Source: DATMER01 sp963741305 (GTDB taxonomy: Bacteria > Acidobacteriota > Thermoanaerobaculia > Multivoradales > UBA5704). From it: a stretch of DNA of 64,000 bases. The DNA is taken from assembly GCA_963741305.1 (NCBI GenBank), contig CAVUHL010000003.1, positions 496,001 through 560,000 on the forward strand, written 5' to 3'. Within the stretch, counting starts at the first letter, position 1. Each line of letters starts with the position of its first letter. The notes below the pieces were generated by a model. The model saw only the letters and a list, made by a program, of their open reading frames with translations. It was not told the DNA's origin and searched no databases. The position numbers and the translations under genes were made by a program. Shown one piece after another: positions 44,572-52,962 of the stretch.

Positions 44572-46058
44572 TCGCGGGAGTTTAGCAGCAGGCTGTGCCT
44601 CCGTCCCCAGCCGAAGTAGATGACCATGCCGATCGCCAGCCAGACCACCAGCCGGAGCCAGTTCTCCGCGGGGAGCGAGAACATCAGGATCAGGCAGGCG
44701 ACGATCCCCAGGATCGGCACCAGGGGCACCAGCGGCGCTCGGAACGGCCGCTCGATGTCCGGGTGCGTGCGGCGCATGATGAGCACCGCCGCGCAGACGA
44801 TCACGAAGGCGAGGAGCGTCCCCATGCTGACCAGCGAGAGCAGCACCTGGATCGGCAGGAAGGCCGCGAGCGTCCCCACGAACAGCCCGGTCGCGACCGT
44901 CGACTTCACCGGCGTGCGGAAGCGCGGGTGGATGTCGCCGAAGAAGCCCTGAGGGAGCAGGCCGTCCCGTGCCATGGCGAGGAGCACGCGCGGCTGGCTC
45001 AGCATCATGACCAGCAGCACCGAGGTGATGCCCGCCACTCCCGCGATTGCCAGGAGGAAATGGGCCCAGCCGAGCCCCACCCGCTCAAATGCATCCGCCA
45101 CCGGCGCCTGGATGTCGAGCTCATTGTAGGGGACCATCCCCGTCAACACCGCGACCACCGCCAGGTAGAGCACCGTGCAGAGGGTGAGCGAGGTGATGAT
45201 CCCGATGGGGACGTCGCGCTGGGGGTTTTTCGCCTCCTCGGCGTGGGTCGAGACCGAGTCGAAGCCGATGTATGCGAAGAAGGCCAGCGCCGCGCCCGCG
45301 AGCATGCCGAGCGGCCGGCCTCCGGGATCGGTCTGGCCCACGAGCGTGTGGCCGAAGAGGCTCAGGCCCGAGAGCCCATACGGCGCGAACGGCTTCCAGT
45401 TGTCGGGGTTCACATAGAACGCGCCCACGCCGATCACGAAGATGATGGCCACCACCTTGATCCCCACCATGACCGCGTTGAGCCCGGCACTCTCCCGGAT
45501 GCCGACGATCAGGATGACCGTGACCACGGCCACGATGAGCAGCGCCGGCAGGTTGATGATCGAGCCGGTTGCGACCAGCCTGCCAAGCTCCGGGTCGTAG
45601 TTCACGACCGGGCCGTTGATGGCCGTGGGCAGGGTGATGCCGAAGCTGCCCAGGGCGCTCTGGAAGTAACCGGACCATCCGTTTGCGACCGTGGCCGCGC
45701 CCACCGCGTACTCCAGCACCAGGTCCCAGCCGATGATCCAGGCGAACAGCTCGCCCAGAGTGGCGTAGGCGTAGGTGTAGGCCGAGCCCGCCACCGGCAC
45801 CATGGAGGCGAACTCGGAGTAGCAGAGTGCCGCGAACACGCAGGCGAGCCCGGCCACGACATAGGACAGCATCAGCGCCGGCCCGGCTACCTCTTTGGCG
45901 ATGGCGCCGGTGGTCACGAAGATGCCGGCGCCGATGATGGCCCCGACGCCGAGCGCGGTCAGTTGCACGGGACCGAGGACGCGGTGCAGGCGGTCCTCGC
46001 CCTGCAGCTCGGCGAGCAGGACGTCGAGCGGCTTGCGGGTGAACAGGGATCTGCGCAT
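44568..46058 (-). CDS. APC-family amino acid/purine permease
   Basis: The protein has 496 residues and about twelve to fourteen helices. GVGAIIGAGIFV in helix 1 is the APC substrate-site motif, and FAYIGFDSVSTHAEEAKNPQRD is typical of the cationic amino acid branch. As the first gene of the purine operon, overlapping xdhA by 4 bases, it may bring in a purine or a product, but this branch usually carries amino acids. The substrate is open. Confidence 0.8.
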   Translation of the reverse strand: MRRSLFTRKPLDVLLAELQGEDRLHRVLGPVQLTALGVGAIIGAGIFVTTGAIAKEVAGPALMLSYVVAGLACVFAALCYSEFASMVPVAGSAYTYAYATLGELFAWIIGWDLVLEYAVGAATVANGWSGYFQSALGSFGITLPTAINGPVVNYDPELGRLVATGSIINLPALLIVAVVTVILIVGIRESAGLNAVMVGIKVVAIIFVIGVGAFYVNPDNWKPFAPYGLSGLSLFGHTLVGQTDPGGRPLGMLAGAALAFFAYIGFDSVSTHAEEAKNPQRDVPIGIITSLTLCTVLYLAVVAVLTGMVPYNELDIQAPVADAFERVGLGWAHFLLAIAGVAGITSVLLVMMLSQPRVLLAMARDGLLPQGFFGDIHPRFRTPVKSTVATGLFVGTLAAFLPIQVLLSLVSMGTLLAFVIVCAAVLIMRRTHPDIERPFRAPLVPLVPILGIVACLILMFSLPAENWLRLVVWLAIGMVIYFGWGRRHSLLLNSRE

Positions 46059-46113
46059 GGTTCATCTCCTCCATGCGCAGAGTAGGCAAGGGCGGGCGAT
46101 CTCCTCTATGCCG

Positions 46114-46150
46114 CCACCTCCGGTCCGATGGGGGGCAGGACCGGAGGTGG
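46114..46150 (-). terminator. Hairpin terminator after the DUF1015 gene
   Basis: CCACCTCCGGTCC and GGACCGGAGGTGG form a perfect 13-base stem with an 11-base loop, 11 bases past the DUF1015 stop. No T run follows. It separates that gene from the purine operon start. Confidence 0.6.
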
Positions 46151-46160
46151 CTGGAGGTTC

Positions 46161-47387
46161 TTAAAGGAGCCGGGAGTCGTGGTCGGCCCAGACCAGGCCG
46201 GACATCACCTTGGGCATGAAGCGGGTCGATTTCGGCGGCAGCATCTGGCCGTCCGCGATGGCGGCGGAGAAGGCGGCGGGGAGCATCGGCGGCAGCCAGA
46301 GCCCGGTCTTGAGCTCGCCATCCGCGACCTGCTGCCAGAGCTCGTCCGGATTGGAGCGGTAGACCACCGTGCCATCCGTGCCCGCGTCCGGGGAGTAGCC
46401 CAGGGCGGGGAGGATGATCTCGTGGAGGATCTCGACGGTGAGCAGGGGCGTGCCGGGGGAGCGGACGTTGCGGACGGTCGTGTCGAGCAGCCAGATCTCG
46501 GGAGTGCGGCCGGCCTTCCAGATCCCGAGGGCGGGTTGCTGGGCCTCGGCCACAGCTTGAGCGAATTCGGCGCCGCTGCTGCCATGGAAGGCCAGGGCCG
46601 AGGCTTCGAGGTGGGCGATCTTGGAAAGGTCGATTTCCTCCCGCAAAGCGCGATGGATCGGCTCGATAGCTAGGGCAGGAGCGGCGATGCTGGTCACCAC
46701 GGCCAGTTTGGCCGAGGCCGCCGTGCCGGGGCGGATGCCGCGCTCGCTGGCGAACTTCTGGGCTACCTTGTAGCGGTGATGGCCGTCCGCGATGGCAGCG
46801 GTGCCGGCCGTAGCCTCCTGATAGAGCTGGATGCGCTCGGGGTCGTCCACCCGGTAGATCACATGGAAATGGCCCTCCGCGTCCTGGTGCCTGACCAGCG
46901 GGTTGGCGCCGGCGATGTCCTCCGCGATCAGGGCGTCGAGGCGGCCTGCGTCCTCCGACAGAAGAAAGACGGGCTCCAGGTCCACGTGCATGGCTGACAG
47001 GAGAGCCAGGCGGTCGGCGAGCGGCTTGTCGAGAGTCTGCTCATGGGGACGGATGACCGAGGCGTCCTCGAGTCCCGCGAGCCCGAGCACGCCGAGCCGC
47101 TGTCCGCCGCCCGCGAGCTCGATCACGTAGGGATAGAGCGCGGGCCGCTCGTCGCGGGCGAGGACCCCCTCGTCAAGCCACTTGTGGTGGAGAGCGGCGG
47201 CGAACCGGTAAGGGTCTCCCCCTTCCGGAGCGAGAGGGCGCGACAGGTGCACGAACTGGTGCGGGTCCTGCGCATGGAAGCGGTCGCGCGCCGCCTCGTT
47301 GATCTGGTCGTAGGGCGGCGCGGCCAGCGGCCCGGTATCGCCGGCCTTGGGCGTGTAATGGATTCCTTCAAAGGCAAACAAGTGCAT
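46161..47387 (-). CDS. DUF1015 family protein
   Basis: The protein has 408 residues with the DUF1015 landmarks: APPYDQINEAARDRF near the start, RPHEQTLDKPLADR, and IADGHHRYKVAQKF in the middle. The last conserved part is STRFMPKVMSGLV at the C-terminus. The conserved His and Asp residues suggest an enzyme, but no reaction is established. The ATG at 47387 follows GGAGGAG by 7 bases. It is a single gene, ending at a strong hairpin. Confidence 0.85.
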   Translation of the reverse strand: MHLFAFEGIHYTPKAGDTGPLAAPPYDQINEAARDRFHAQDPHQFVHLSRPLAPEGGDPYRFAAALHHKWLDEGVLARDERPALYPYVIELAGGGQRLGVLGLAGLEDASVIRPHEQTLDKPLADRLALLSAMHVDLEPVFLLSEDAGRLDALIAEDIAGANPLVRHQDAEGHFHVIYRVDDPERIQLYQEATAGTAAIADGHHRYKVAQKFASERGIRPGTAASAKLAVVTSIAAPALAIEPIHRALREEIDLSKIAHLEASALAFHGSSGAEFAQAVAEAQQPALGIWKAGRTPEIWLLDTTVRNVRSPGTPLLTVEILHEIILPALGYSPDAGTDGTVVYRSNPDELWQQVADGELKTGLWLPPMLPAAFSAAIADGQMLPPKSTRFMPKVMSGLVWADHDSRLL

Positions 47388-47474
47388 AGAGAGCTCCTCC
47401 GGTCGGTCCAGCAACCAGGGTATTCTAGTGCCTCGTCAGCGCCAGATTGCCAGACGGTGTTCCCATCTCAAAAT

Positions 47475-47483
47475 TGCTATAAT
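47475..47483 (+). promoter_or_regulatory. Extended -10 promoter for the HigBA-type module
   Basis: TGCTATAAT is an exact extended -10 element (TGnTATAAT), 12 bases before the toxin GTG. There is no good -35 at 17 bases, as is usual for extended -10 promoters. The expected start of transcription near 47490 leaves almost no leader. Confidence 0.6.
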
Positions 47484-47494
47484 GGGAGGGTGAG

Positions 47495-47890
47495 GTGCCT
47501 CACGCCGATGTCGGTTACTTCCAGGAAGACAAGAGGTCAGTACCTGTCCTCGACTGGCTGCGGGAGCTGCGGCAGCGAGATCGCCGCGCCTATGCAAAGT
47601 GTGTCGCGCGCATCCAGCGTCTTGCACAGGAGGGGCACGCCCTCCGTCGGCCCGAAGCCGACTATCTTCGAGACGGCATCTATGAGCTACGCGCTCGCCA
47701 AGGTCGCGTCAACTACCGGATCCTCTACTTTTTCCATGGCCAGAACGTGGTCATCCTCGCCCATGGCCTGACCAAGGAAGACGAGGTTCCCAACGCCGAG
47801 ATCGAGCGAGCCCTCCGCAGAAAAGAGGCTTTCGAGCAGAGCCCGAAGCTTCATCTCTATGAGGAAACCGATGGCCAAGAAGACACATGA
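47495..47890 (+). CDS. HigB/RelE-like toxin (Gp49 family)
   Basis: The protein has 131 residues. VLDWLRELRQRDRRAYAKCVARI, GIYELRARQGRVNYRILYFF and VVILAHGLTKEDE follow the phage-derived Gp49-like HigB pattern, an mRNA-cutting toxin of the RelE fold. The GTG start sits after GGGAGG. The toxin gene comes first, and its end overlaps the antitoxin start by 20 bases, the usual order for HigBA. Confidence 0.85.
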   Translation: MPHADVGYFQEDKRSVPVLDWLRELRQRDRRAYAKCVARIQRLAQEGHALRRPEADYLRDGIYELRARQGRVNYRILYFFHGQNVVILAHGLTKEDEVPNAEIERALRRKEAFEQSPKLHLYEETDGQEDT

Positions 47891-48176
47891 TGCGACCAAG
47901 ATCCTGGACCGGCTCACGGGGGATGATCCGGAGCTGCGCGAGATGATCGCCGAGGAGGCCGTCAACTTGCACGTCGCGCGGATGATCTATGACGCGCGCA
48001 TGGCGGCCGGGCTCACACAGAAGCAGCTTGCAGACATGATTGGCACGCAGCAGTCCGTCATCGCGCGCTTGGAGGATGCCGACTATGAGGGCCATTCCCT
48101 GAGCATGCTCCGGCGGATTGCCGAGGCTCTGGATCAGAAGCTGGAAGTCCGATTCGTCCCGAACCGCGCTGCGTGA
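47871..48176 (+). CDS. HigA-like XRE antitoxin
   Basis: The protein has 101 residues. The helix-turn-helix MAAGLTQKQLADMIGTQQSV and IARLEDADYEGHSLSMLRRI is the XRE type fused to a short N-terminal toxin-binding part. AGGA lies 7 bases before the ATG at 47871; an ATG at 47859 has no ribosome site. It should repress the promoter in front of the toxin gene. Confidence 0.85.
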   Translation: MAKKTHDATKILDRLTGDDPELREMIAEEAVNLHVARMIYDARMAAGLTQKQLADMIGTQQSVIARLEDADYEGHSLSMLRRIAEALDQKLEVRFVPNRAA

Positions 48177-48182
48177 GAGCCC

Positions 48183-48959
48183 TCACACCCTGCGCCGAAG
48201 CCAGCCAGCCTTGGCCATCCTGCGCTGGATGGAGCGCACCTTGCTCTGGTAGGACTTGCTCTTTGTCCCCGGGTGCCAGGACTTGGGGCGGGGGAGGCTC
48301 GCGGCAAGCTCGGCTGCCTGGCGCTCGGTGAGGCTGCGCACGGACTTGCCGTAGTAATGGCGGGCCGCGGCCTCGGCGCCGTAAATCCCTTCCCCGAATT
48401 CCACCACGTTCAGATAGATCTCGAGGATGCGGCGCTTGGTCAGGCTCTGCTCGAGCTGCCAGGTGAGGATCGCCTCCTTGACCTTGCGCAGCGGATTGCG
48501 CGAGGGGGAGAGCCAGAGGTTCTTGGCGAGCTGCTGGGAAATCGTGGAAGCCCCCCGCGGGATCTTCTTGTCCTCCCAGGCGTCCTCCAAAGCGGCGCGC
48601 TGCTCGCGGCTGGAGAAGCCATTGTGGGAGAAGAATTCGATGTCCTCCGAGACGATCACCGCCCGCTTCAGGTTGGAAGAGATCCGCGAGCCGGGGACCC
48701 ACTTCCACTCGACGTCCTGGTCCTTGCCGAGCCCGAACCAGCCGCCTCCGCGATGGAGCTCGATGAAGGCGGTCGTCTCCGGCTCCTCCTTGGCCAGGGC
48801 TGACACGTCCGGCCAGGTGAGCGCCTCCCAGGCCAGCCAAGCGGCGAGCAGCCCGAGCAGGACCAGGAACACGAGGCGCACGCGGCTCTTCCGGGGCGCC
48901 TCGTAGGGCGGGGCGATCATGGGCTCGGCCAGTATGGGATCCGACATTGGGTCCAACAT
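48183..48959 (-). CDS. mtgA: Monofunctional peptidoglycan glycosyltransferase
   Basis: The protein has 258 residues. One N-terminal transmembrane helix (LVFLVLLGLLAAWLAWEAL) anchors a GT51 domain: VIVSEDIEFFSHNGF with the catalytic Glu, GASTISQQLAKNLWL, RNPLRKVKEAILTWQLE and KRRILEIYLNVVEFG. It polymerises lipid II into glycan strands and has no transpeptidase domain. The start is uncertain between ATGs at 48959 and 48947, as neither has a clear ribosome site. It is divergent from the thioredoxin-like gene. Confidence 0.88.
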   Translation of the reverse strand: MLDPMSDPILAEPMIAPPYEAPRKSRVRLVFLVLLGLLAAWLAWEALTWPDVSALAKEEPETTAFIELHRGGGWFGLGKDQDVEWKWVPGSRISSNLKRAVIVSEDIEFFSHNGFSSREQRAALEDAWEDKKIPRGASTISQQLAKNLWLSPSRNPLRKVKEAILTWQLEQSLTKRRILEIYLNVVEFGEGIYGAEAAARHYYGKSVRSLTERQAAELAASLPRPKSWHPGTKSKSYQSKVRSIQRRMAKAGWLRRRV

Positions 48960-48995
48960 GGGTTCCGCGTAATCATAGGCGAGAAGGGGCGCGGA

Positions 48996-49001
48996 TATAC
49001 T
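48996..49001 (+). promoter_or_regulatory. -10 element giving a leaderless start
   Basis: TATACT lies 7 bases before the GTG of the thioredoxin-like gene, so transcription should start at or next to the start codon. The -35 at the right distance (TCATAG) is poor. Confidence 0.45.
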
Positions 49002-49007
49002 TCGGCC

Positions 49008-50012
49008 GTGCCGCCGATCACCGTCCCCCTTCGCGCTCCGGAGCTGGGCCCTGGCGAGTGGGTCCAGGGCCCGCCGGTGTCCATGACCGCGGCCCGGGGG
49101 CGGGTCGTGCTGGTGGATTTCTGGGATTCGACCTGCATCAACTGCCTGCGCACGCTGCCCTACCTGAAGACTTGGCACGAGCGCTATTCAGGGCGGGGGC
49201 TCACCATCGTGGGCGTCCACACGCCGGAGTTCGAGTTCACGGGAGATCCGGCGGTGGTCGCGGCCGCCGTGCGCGCCGAAGGGATTCCCTATCCGGTCCT
49301 GCTGGACAACTCCCGCGCGACCTGGACGCTGTTCGCGAATCACTACTGGCCCGCCAAGTACCTCGTGGACGCCCGCGGGTATCTCCGCTACGAGCACTTC
49401 GGCGAGGGCGCCTACGGCCACACCGAGGAGATGATCCAGCTCCTCCTGCGCGAGGCCGGGCATGCCGGCGATACCGAGCCCATGCCTCCGATCCTTGCTC
49501 CAATGCGCGAGGAGGATCGCCCGGGCTCCGTCTGCCATCCGGCCACCCGCGAAACCTATATCGGCTATCTCCGGGGCCGTCTCCTGGCTGCGGAGGGTTA
49601 TCGGCCCGGCGAGGAGGTGCGGCACCGCGATGACCAGGAGCCGGCGCCTGTCGGGATGTTCAACGCCCGTGGCTCCTGGCGCCACGAAGCCGAGTTCATG
49701 GAAGTCGTGGAGCCCGGCGCCGAGCTGGAGCTGGTCTGCGATGCTTCCGGAGTCAACATGGTAGTCGCTTCGGCCGTTGGAGAGGTAGAGGTCCAGGTGG
49801 ACGGCGAACCCGTTCCTCCGCACGACCGCGGCGCGGATCTGATCGAGCGGGACGGCCGCACTCTCGCTGTCTGGGACCGTCCACGCATGGTTTCCCTCAT
49901 TGGCCCTGCCGAGTTTCGGCAGAGGTCCGTGCTCTTGCGCTTCCTGACTCCCGGCGCCCGCGCCTATACGTTTTCCTTCACTTCTTGCGTAAAAGGTCCC
50001 GATCCTTCCTGA
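49008..50012 (+). CDS. Thioredoxin-like/TlpA-DipZ-type redox protein
   Basis: The protein has 334 residues. An N-terminal thioredoxin-like domain has the active site STCINCLRTLPYL (CxxC) within WDSTC, and continues GLTIVGVHTPEFEF and the cis-Pro region YWPAKYLVD. A C-terminal beta domain of about 140 residues (SWRHEAEFMEVVEPGAEL) matches the tail of DipZ-type proteins, which usually also have a DsbD-like membrane part. That part is missing, as is any leader, so this form is probably cytoplasmic. It would reduce or transfer disulphides on unknown targets. Confidence 0.8.
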   Translation: MPPITVPLRAPELGPGEWVQGPPVSMTAARGRVVLVDFWDSTCINCLRTLPYLKTWHERYSGRGLTIVGVHTPEFEFTGDPAVVAAAVRAEGIPYPVLLDNSRATWTLFANHYWPAKYLVDARGYLRYEHFGEGAYGHTEEMIQLLLREAGHAGDTEPMPPILAPMREEDRPGSVCHPATRETYIGYLRGRLLAAEGYRPGEEVRHRDDQEPAPVGMFNARGSWRHEAEFMEVVEPGAELELVCDASGVNMVVASAVGEVEVQVDGEPVPPHDRGADLIERDGRTLAVWDRPRMVSLIGPAEFRQRSVLLRFLTPGARAYTFSFTSCVKGPDPS

Positions 50013-50109
50013 ATCTGTTCCCGTCCCTGGCGCCCGCCTGTCTCAGTGGGCATGACCGCTGATTGTGTGCCGTTCCTTGTTCCCTGTACGCTAGCGCCGA
50101 GGTCGGCAC

Positions 50110-50700
50110 GTGGATCTGGAGCAGCTGAGCGACGAGGAACTGGTCGAAAAGGCCCGCACGGAGCCGGCCCTCGCTTCCGAGTGCCTCGGCGTGCTCTACC
50201 GCCGCTTCTATCCCAAGGTCGCGTACTGGTGCCTCCGCGTCTGCGGCAACCGCGACGAGGCCGCGGACGTTGCCCAGGAGGTGTTCGTCCGGGTCCACTC
50301 CCGCCTCGGTTCCTTTCGGGGCGAGAGCCGGTTCTCGACCTGGCTCTACCAGGTCACTCGCAGCGTGGCCATCAACCGGGGCGAATCCAACCGGCGGCGT
50401 TCCTCGCCGCTGACCGATCTGGACAGCGCTCCCGAGATGGCCGATCCGCTGCCCGATGCCCAGGAGGTCCTGGCGCGGGCCGAGGCCGCGGGCGAGCTGC
50501 GCGCCGCCATGGAGGAGTTGGAGCCCCTGGAGGCCAAGGTCCTCTACATGCATTTCGCCGACGGCCTGACCCTGCCGCGCATCACCGAGCTCCTCGGGCT
50601 CGACAACCGCTCGGGCGCCAAGGCCTACATCGTGAGCGCCACGCGCAAGCTCCGGCGCCGTTTCGGAGTCGTCAAGGAGGCAGCACGTGTCGCTGAGTGA
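50110..50700 (+). CDS. ECF-family RNA polymerase sigma factor
   Basis: The protein has 196 residues. Region 2 is visible as LGVLYRRFYPKVAYWCLRVC and AADVAQEVFVRVHSRL with STWLYQVTRSVA, and region 4 as EAKVLYMHFADGLTLPRITE. The GTG start at 50110 lacks a strong ribosome site. Its 3' end overlaps the anti-sigma gene by 14 bases, so the pair is translationally coupled. It probably directs the downstream cohesin-like exported gene, among others. Confidence 0.85.
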   Translation: MDLEQLSDEELVEKARTEPALASECLGVLYRRFYPKVAYWCLRVCGNRDEAADVAQEVFVRVHSRLGSFRGESRFSTWLYQVTRSVAINRGESNRRRSSPLTDLDSAPEMADPLPDAQEVLARAEAAGELRAAMEELEPLEAKVLYMHFADGLTLPRITELLGLDNRSGAKAYIVSATRKLRRRFGVVKEAARVAE

Positions 50701-51403
50701 CTCGCTCCATTCCGCCTGGTCCCCGGAGACCGGCTGCCCTTCCGCTGAAGACTGGCTCCGCCTGGAGACCGGCGAGGCGACCGCGGACGAGCGCCGCAAG
50801 CTGGAGGAGCACGCGGCCCGCTGCCCGGCGTGCGCATCGGAGCGCGAGATGGCGCGGCTGTTCGCCGAGGCTCCAGAAAAGAATGAGGACGTGGACTTCA
50901 TCGTCGCAAAGCTGGAGGCCCTGAACCTGCCCGAGCAGCCGATCCCTTTTGCCTTCCCCGGCCGGCGTCGGCCGGCTCTGGCCTGGGCCGCGCGGCTGGC
51001 CGCCCTGATCGTCCTGGCGATTGGCGTGGCACTGTTCTTTCGCGCCGGGCAGGCGCCGCCGCTCCCGGACCGGGGGGCCGGCGAGGTCTACCGCGGCGCA
51101 CACCTTCGCCCGCTCGGGCCGAGCGGGGAAATTTCGGAGATGCCCGGCGAGTTCCGCTGGGAGGGTGTCGAAGGAGCGCGGTCGTATCGCGTGACCTTGC
51201 GGGCCGTCGACGACACCGTGCTCTGGCAGGAGACGGTGACGGTCCCCTCCGCCCGGCTGCCGGAAGGCGTGGCAGGCGGCCTGCATCCTGCAGTCCTCTA
51301 TCGTTGGAGCGTGGAAGCCCTGGACGAACGGGGCGCGAGGCTCGCCGCCTCGGAGCCGGTCCCCTTCCAGGTCCGGCCCCCAGGCGAGAGCCCGGGCCCC
51401 TAG
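50687..51403 (+). CDS. Membrane anti-sigma factor with zinc finger
   Basis: The protein has 238 residues. LEEHAARCPACASE gives the H-x3-C-x2-C zinc anti-sigma motif. A helix (LAALIVLAIGVALFF) crosses the membrane at about residue 100-115. An outer domain of about 110 residues with an FN3-like pattern (GEFRWEGVEGARSYRV) follows. It holds the ECF sigma factor encoded just upstream until a surface signal releases it. Confidence 0.82.
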   Translation: MSLSDSLHSAWSPETGCPSAEDWLRLETGEATADERRKLEEHAARCPACASEREMARLFAEAPEKNEDVDFIVAKLEALNLPEQPIPFAFPGRRRPALAWAARLAALIVLAIGVALFFRAGQAPPLPDRGAGEVYRGAHLRPLGPSGEISEMPGEFRWEGVEGARSYRVTLRAVDDTVLWQETVTVPSARLPEGVAGGLHPAVLYRWSVEALDERGARLAASEPVPFQVRPPGESPGP

Positions 51404-51421
51404 CAACAAGGTAGGTCACCC

Positions 51422-52420
51422 ATGAAGCACCCCGCTTTCAGCAAATGCCGGACCGCCCTCGCCGTGGCGGTCCTCACCCTTTCAGCTCTTGCTCCCCAAC
51501 AGGCCGAGGCCGCCGAGAAGCTCACCCTGCGGGTCAACGATGCCCGCGGCGGGCCGGGCGACCTGGTGTCCGTGGTCGTCCGCACCTATGCCTCGCGCCC
51601 CATCGCCCAGGGGCAGATCTGCATCGGTGCCCGCCGGGCGGGCCGCGCCCGTTCGACCGCCAATTCCGTGGTCGGAGAGGCAGCTACGGGCTCGCCCTTC
51701 GCCAGCCTGGAGAGGGTCGAGGTCTTCAGCGCCCGCCAGGATGCCACCTTCCAGGTCTCGTTCGACGGCCAGGACGCGGACGTCACCTTCCGCTCGCCGA
51801 CTGCTTCCATCAATGCCGTGGACGGTCCGCTCGCGGTGTTCCACTTCCGCCTCTCCAACTCCGTCAAGGAGGGGGAGGTCTACGACCTCGCCCTCGATAT
51901 CGCGGATACCTTCATCGTGGCCGGCTCCGGGCAGCGGCTCGAGATCGAGTCGAAGCCGGGCGAGCTGGAGATCCGGGAGGACGACGGCGGCGGCGGTGGG
52001 GAAGAAGAGGATTCCGTCGAGCTGGGGGTGACTGGCGGCAAGGTGCGGCGTGGCAAGACGGCCCGGGTGAAGCTCTCGACCCGCGATGCCGTCCCTCTCT
52101 CCAGCGGCCGGATTGTGCTGCGCTACGACCCCAGGATCATCGCGGGCAAGCCGTGGGTGCGCCTCGATCCCCGGTACGGCAAGGCGACGGTGATCGTGGC
52201 CACGAACACTCCCGGGCTGGTGATCATCGACTTCCAGTCCCCGGACAAGTCGTTCAACCGCGCGCCGGGCGCGCTCTTCGAGGTCCGGATGGCGATCTCG
52301 CGTCAGGCACCCCGCGGCAGTACCCCGGTCACCGTGGATGCGGGGCTCAGCTCGCTGCGCGATGCGAGCGGTGATGTGCTGGACCTGGAGATCCGGAACG
52401 GGTCGCTGGTGATCCGCTAA
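51422..52420 (+). CDS. Exported protein with two cohesin-like domains
   Basis: The protein has 332 residues with a signal peptide (ALAVAVLTLSALAPQQAEA). It has two beta domains, about 35-185 and 205-332, joined by an acidic Gly linker (DDGGGGGEEE). The second shows the cohesin-like pattern GKVRRGKTARVKLSTRD, GRIVLRYDPRII and TPGLVIIDFQS. Cohesins bind dockerins or, in non-cellulolytic bacteria, unknown partners. No dockerin is nearby. It is transcribed with the sigma/anti-sigma pair and ends at a strong hairpin. Confidence 0.75.
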   Translation: MKHPAFSKCRTALAVAVLTLSALAPQQAEAAEKLTLRVNDARGGPGDLVSVVVRTYASRPIAQGQICIGARRAGRARSTANSVVGEAATGSPFASLERVEVFSARQDATFQVSFDGQDADVTFRSPTASINAVDGPLAVFHFRLSNSVKEGEVYDLALDIADTFIVAGSGQRLEIESKPGELEIREDDGGGGGEEEDSVELGVTGGKVRRGKTARVKLSTRDAVPLSSGRIVLRYDPRIIAGKPWVRLDPRYGKATVIVATNTPGLVIIDFQSPDKSFNRAPGALFEVRMAISRQAPRGSTPVTVDAGLSSLRDASGDVLDLEIRNGSLVIR

Positions 52421-52445
52421 TTGATCCCATCCCCCCTCTCCCCAA

Positions 52446-52475
52446 CCCTCTCCCCCGCCTGCGCGGGGGAGAGGG
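52446..52475 (+). terminator. GC-rich hairpin after the cohesin-like gene
   Basis: CCCTCTCCCCCGC and GCGGGGGAGAGGG pair perfectly over 13 bases around a 4-base loop. No T run follows. The CTCTCCCC/GGGGAGAG sequence also resembles a dispersed repeat common in many bacteria. Confidence 0.6.
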
Positions 52476-52518
52476 GGCCGGATCTGCAACTTCCGCGCGC
52501 CACCTCCGTACAAAGGCC

Positions 52519-52560
52519 TTGACGACACCTGTAGTCAGGAGTAACCTGACGACAGATGTA
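52519..52560 (+). promoter_or_regulatory. blaI: Promoter with two BlaI-type operators
   Basis: TTGACG and TAACCT are 17 bases apart and make a -35/-10 pair. The first operator ACACCTGTA (52525-52533) lies directly after the -35, and the second, ACAGATGTA (52552-52560), lies past the -10. Both match the ACAnnTGTA core bound by BlaI/MecI dimers, and the BlaI-like gene starts 15 bases later. Autoregulation is strongly implied. Confidence 0.7.
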
Positions 52561-52575
52561 GGCAGCGGAGGAACG

Positions 52576-52962
52576 ATGAGCGGAAAAACCATCGGAGACC
52601 AGGAGCTGACGCTCCTCAAGCACGTCGCGGAGGTGGGGCCCGCGTCGGTCGGGCAGGTGGCGGAGGGCTTCGGCGCTCCGCGCGGGCTCGCCCGGTCCAC
52701 GGTGCTCACCATGATGGAGCGCCTCCGCCAGAAGGGATACCTGGAGCGCGAGCAGGTGGGCGGGGTGTTCCAGTACCACGCGGCCAGCTCGCCGGGCGAG
52801 CTGCTGCGGGGGGCCGTTCACAGCTTCGTGGAGAAGACCCTCGCCGGCTCGGTGTCGCCGTTCGTCAGCTACCTGACGGAGAGGTCCGAGGTCTCGGACG
52901 ACGAGTTGGCCGAGCTGGAGCAGCTCGTGGACCGGCTCAGGTCCCAGAGGCGCGAGCCGTGA
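52576..52962 (+). CDS. blaI: BlaI/MecI-family repressor
   Basis: The protein has 128 residues. The winged helix carries ARSTVLTMMERLRQKGYLER with the YLEREQVGGVFQYHA wing, followed by a dimerisation tail (TERSEVSDDELAELEQL). GGAGGA sits before the ATG at 52576. It represses its own operon through the two operators upstream until the partner M56 protein signals. It overlaps that gene by 4 bases (GTGA). Confidence 0.88.
   Translation: MSGKTIGDQELTLLKHVAEVGPASVGQVAEGFGAPRGLARSTVLTMMERLRQKGYLEREQVGGVFQYHAASSPGELLRGAVHSFVEKTLAGSVSPFVSYLTERSEVSDDELAELEQLVDRLRSQRREP

Noticed and set aside
42514..44619. A 701-residue frame antisense to the xanthine dehydrogenase large subunit
   Set aside because: Composition (His/Asp/Arg/Gly) is that of an antisense shadow, and the sense frame is a complete known enzyme.
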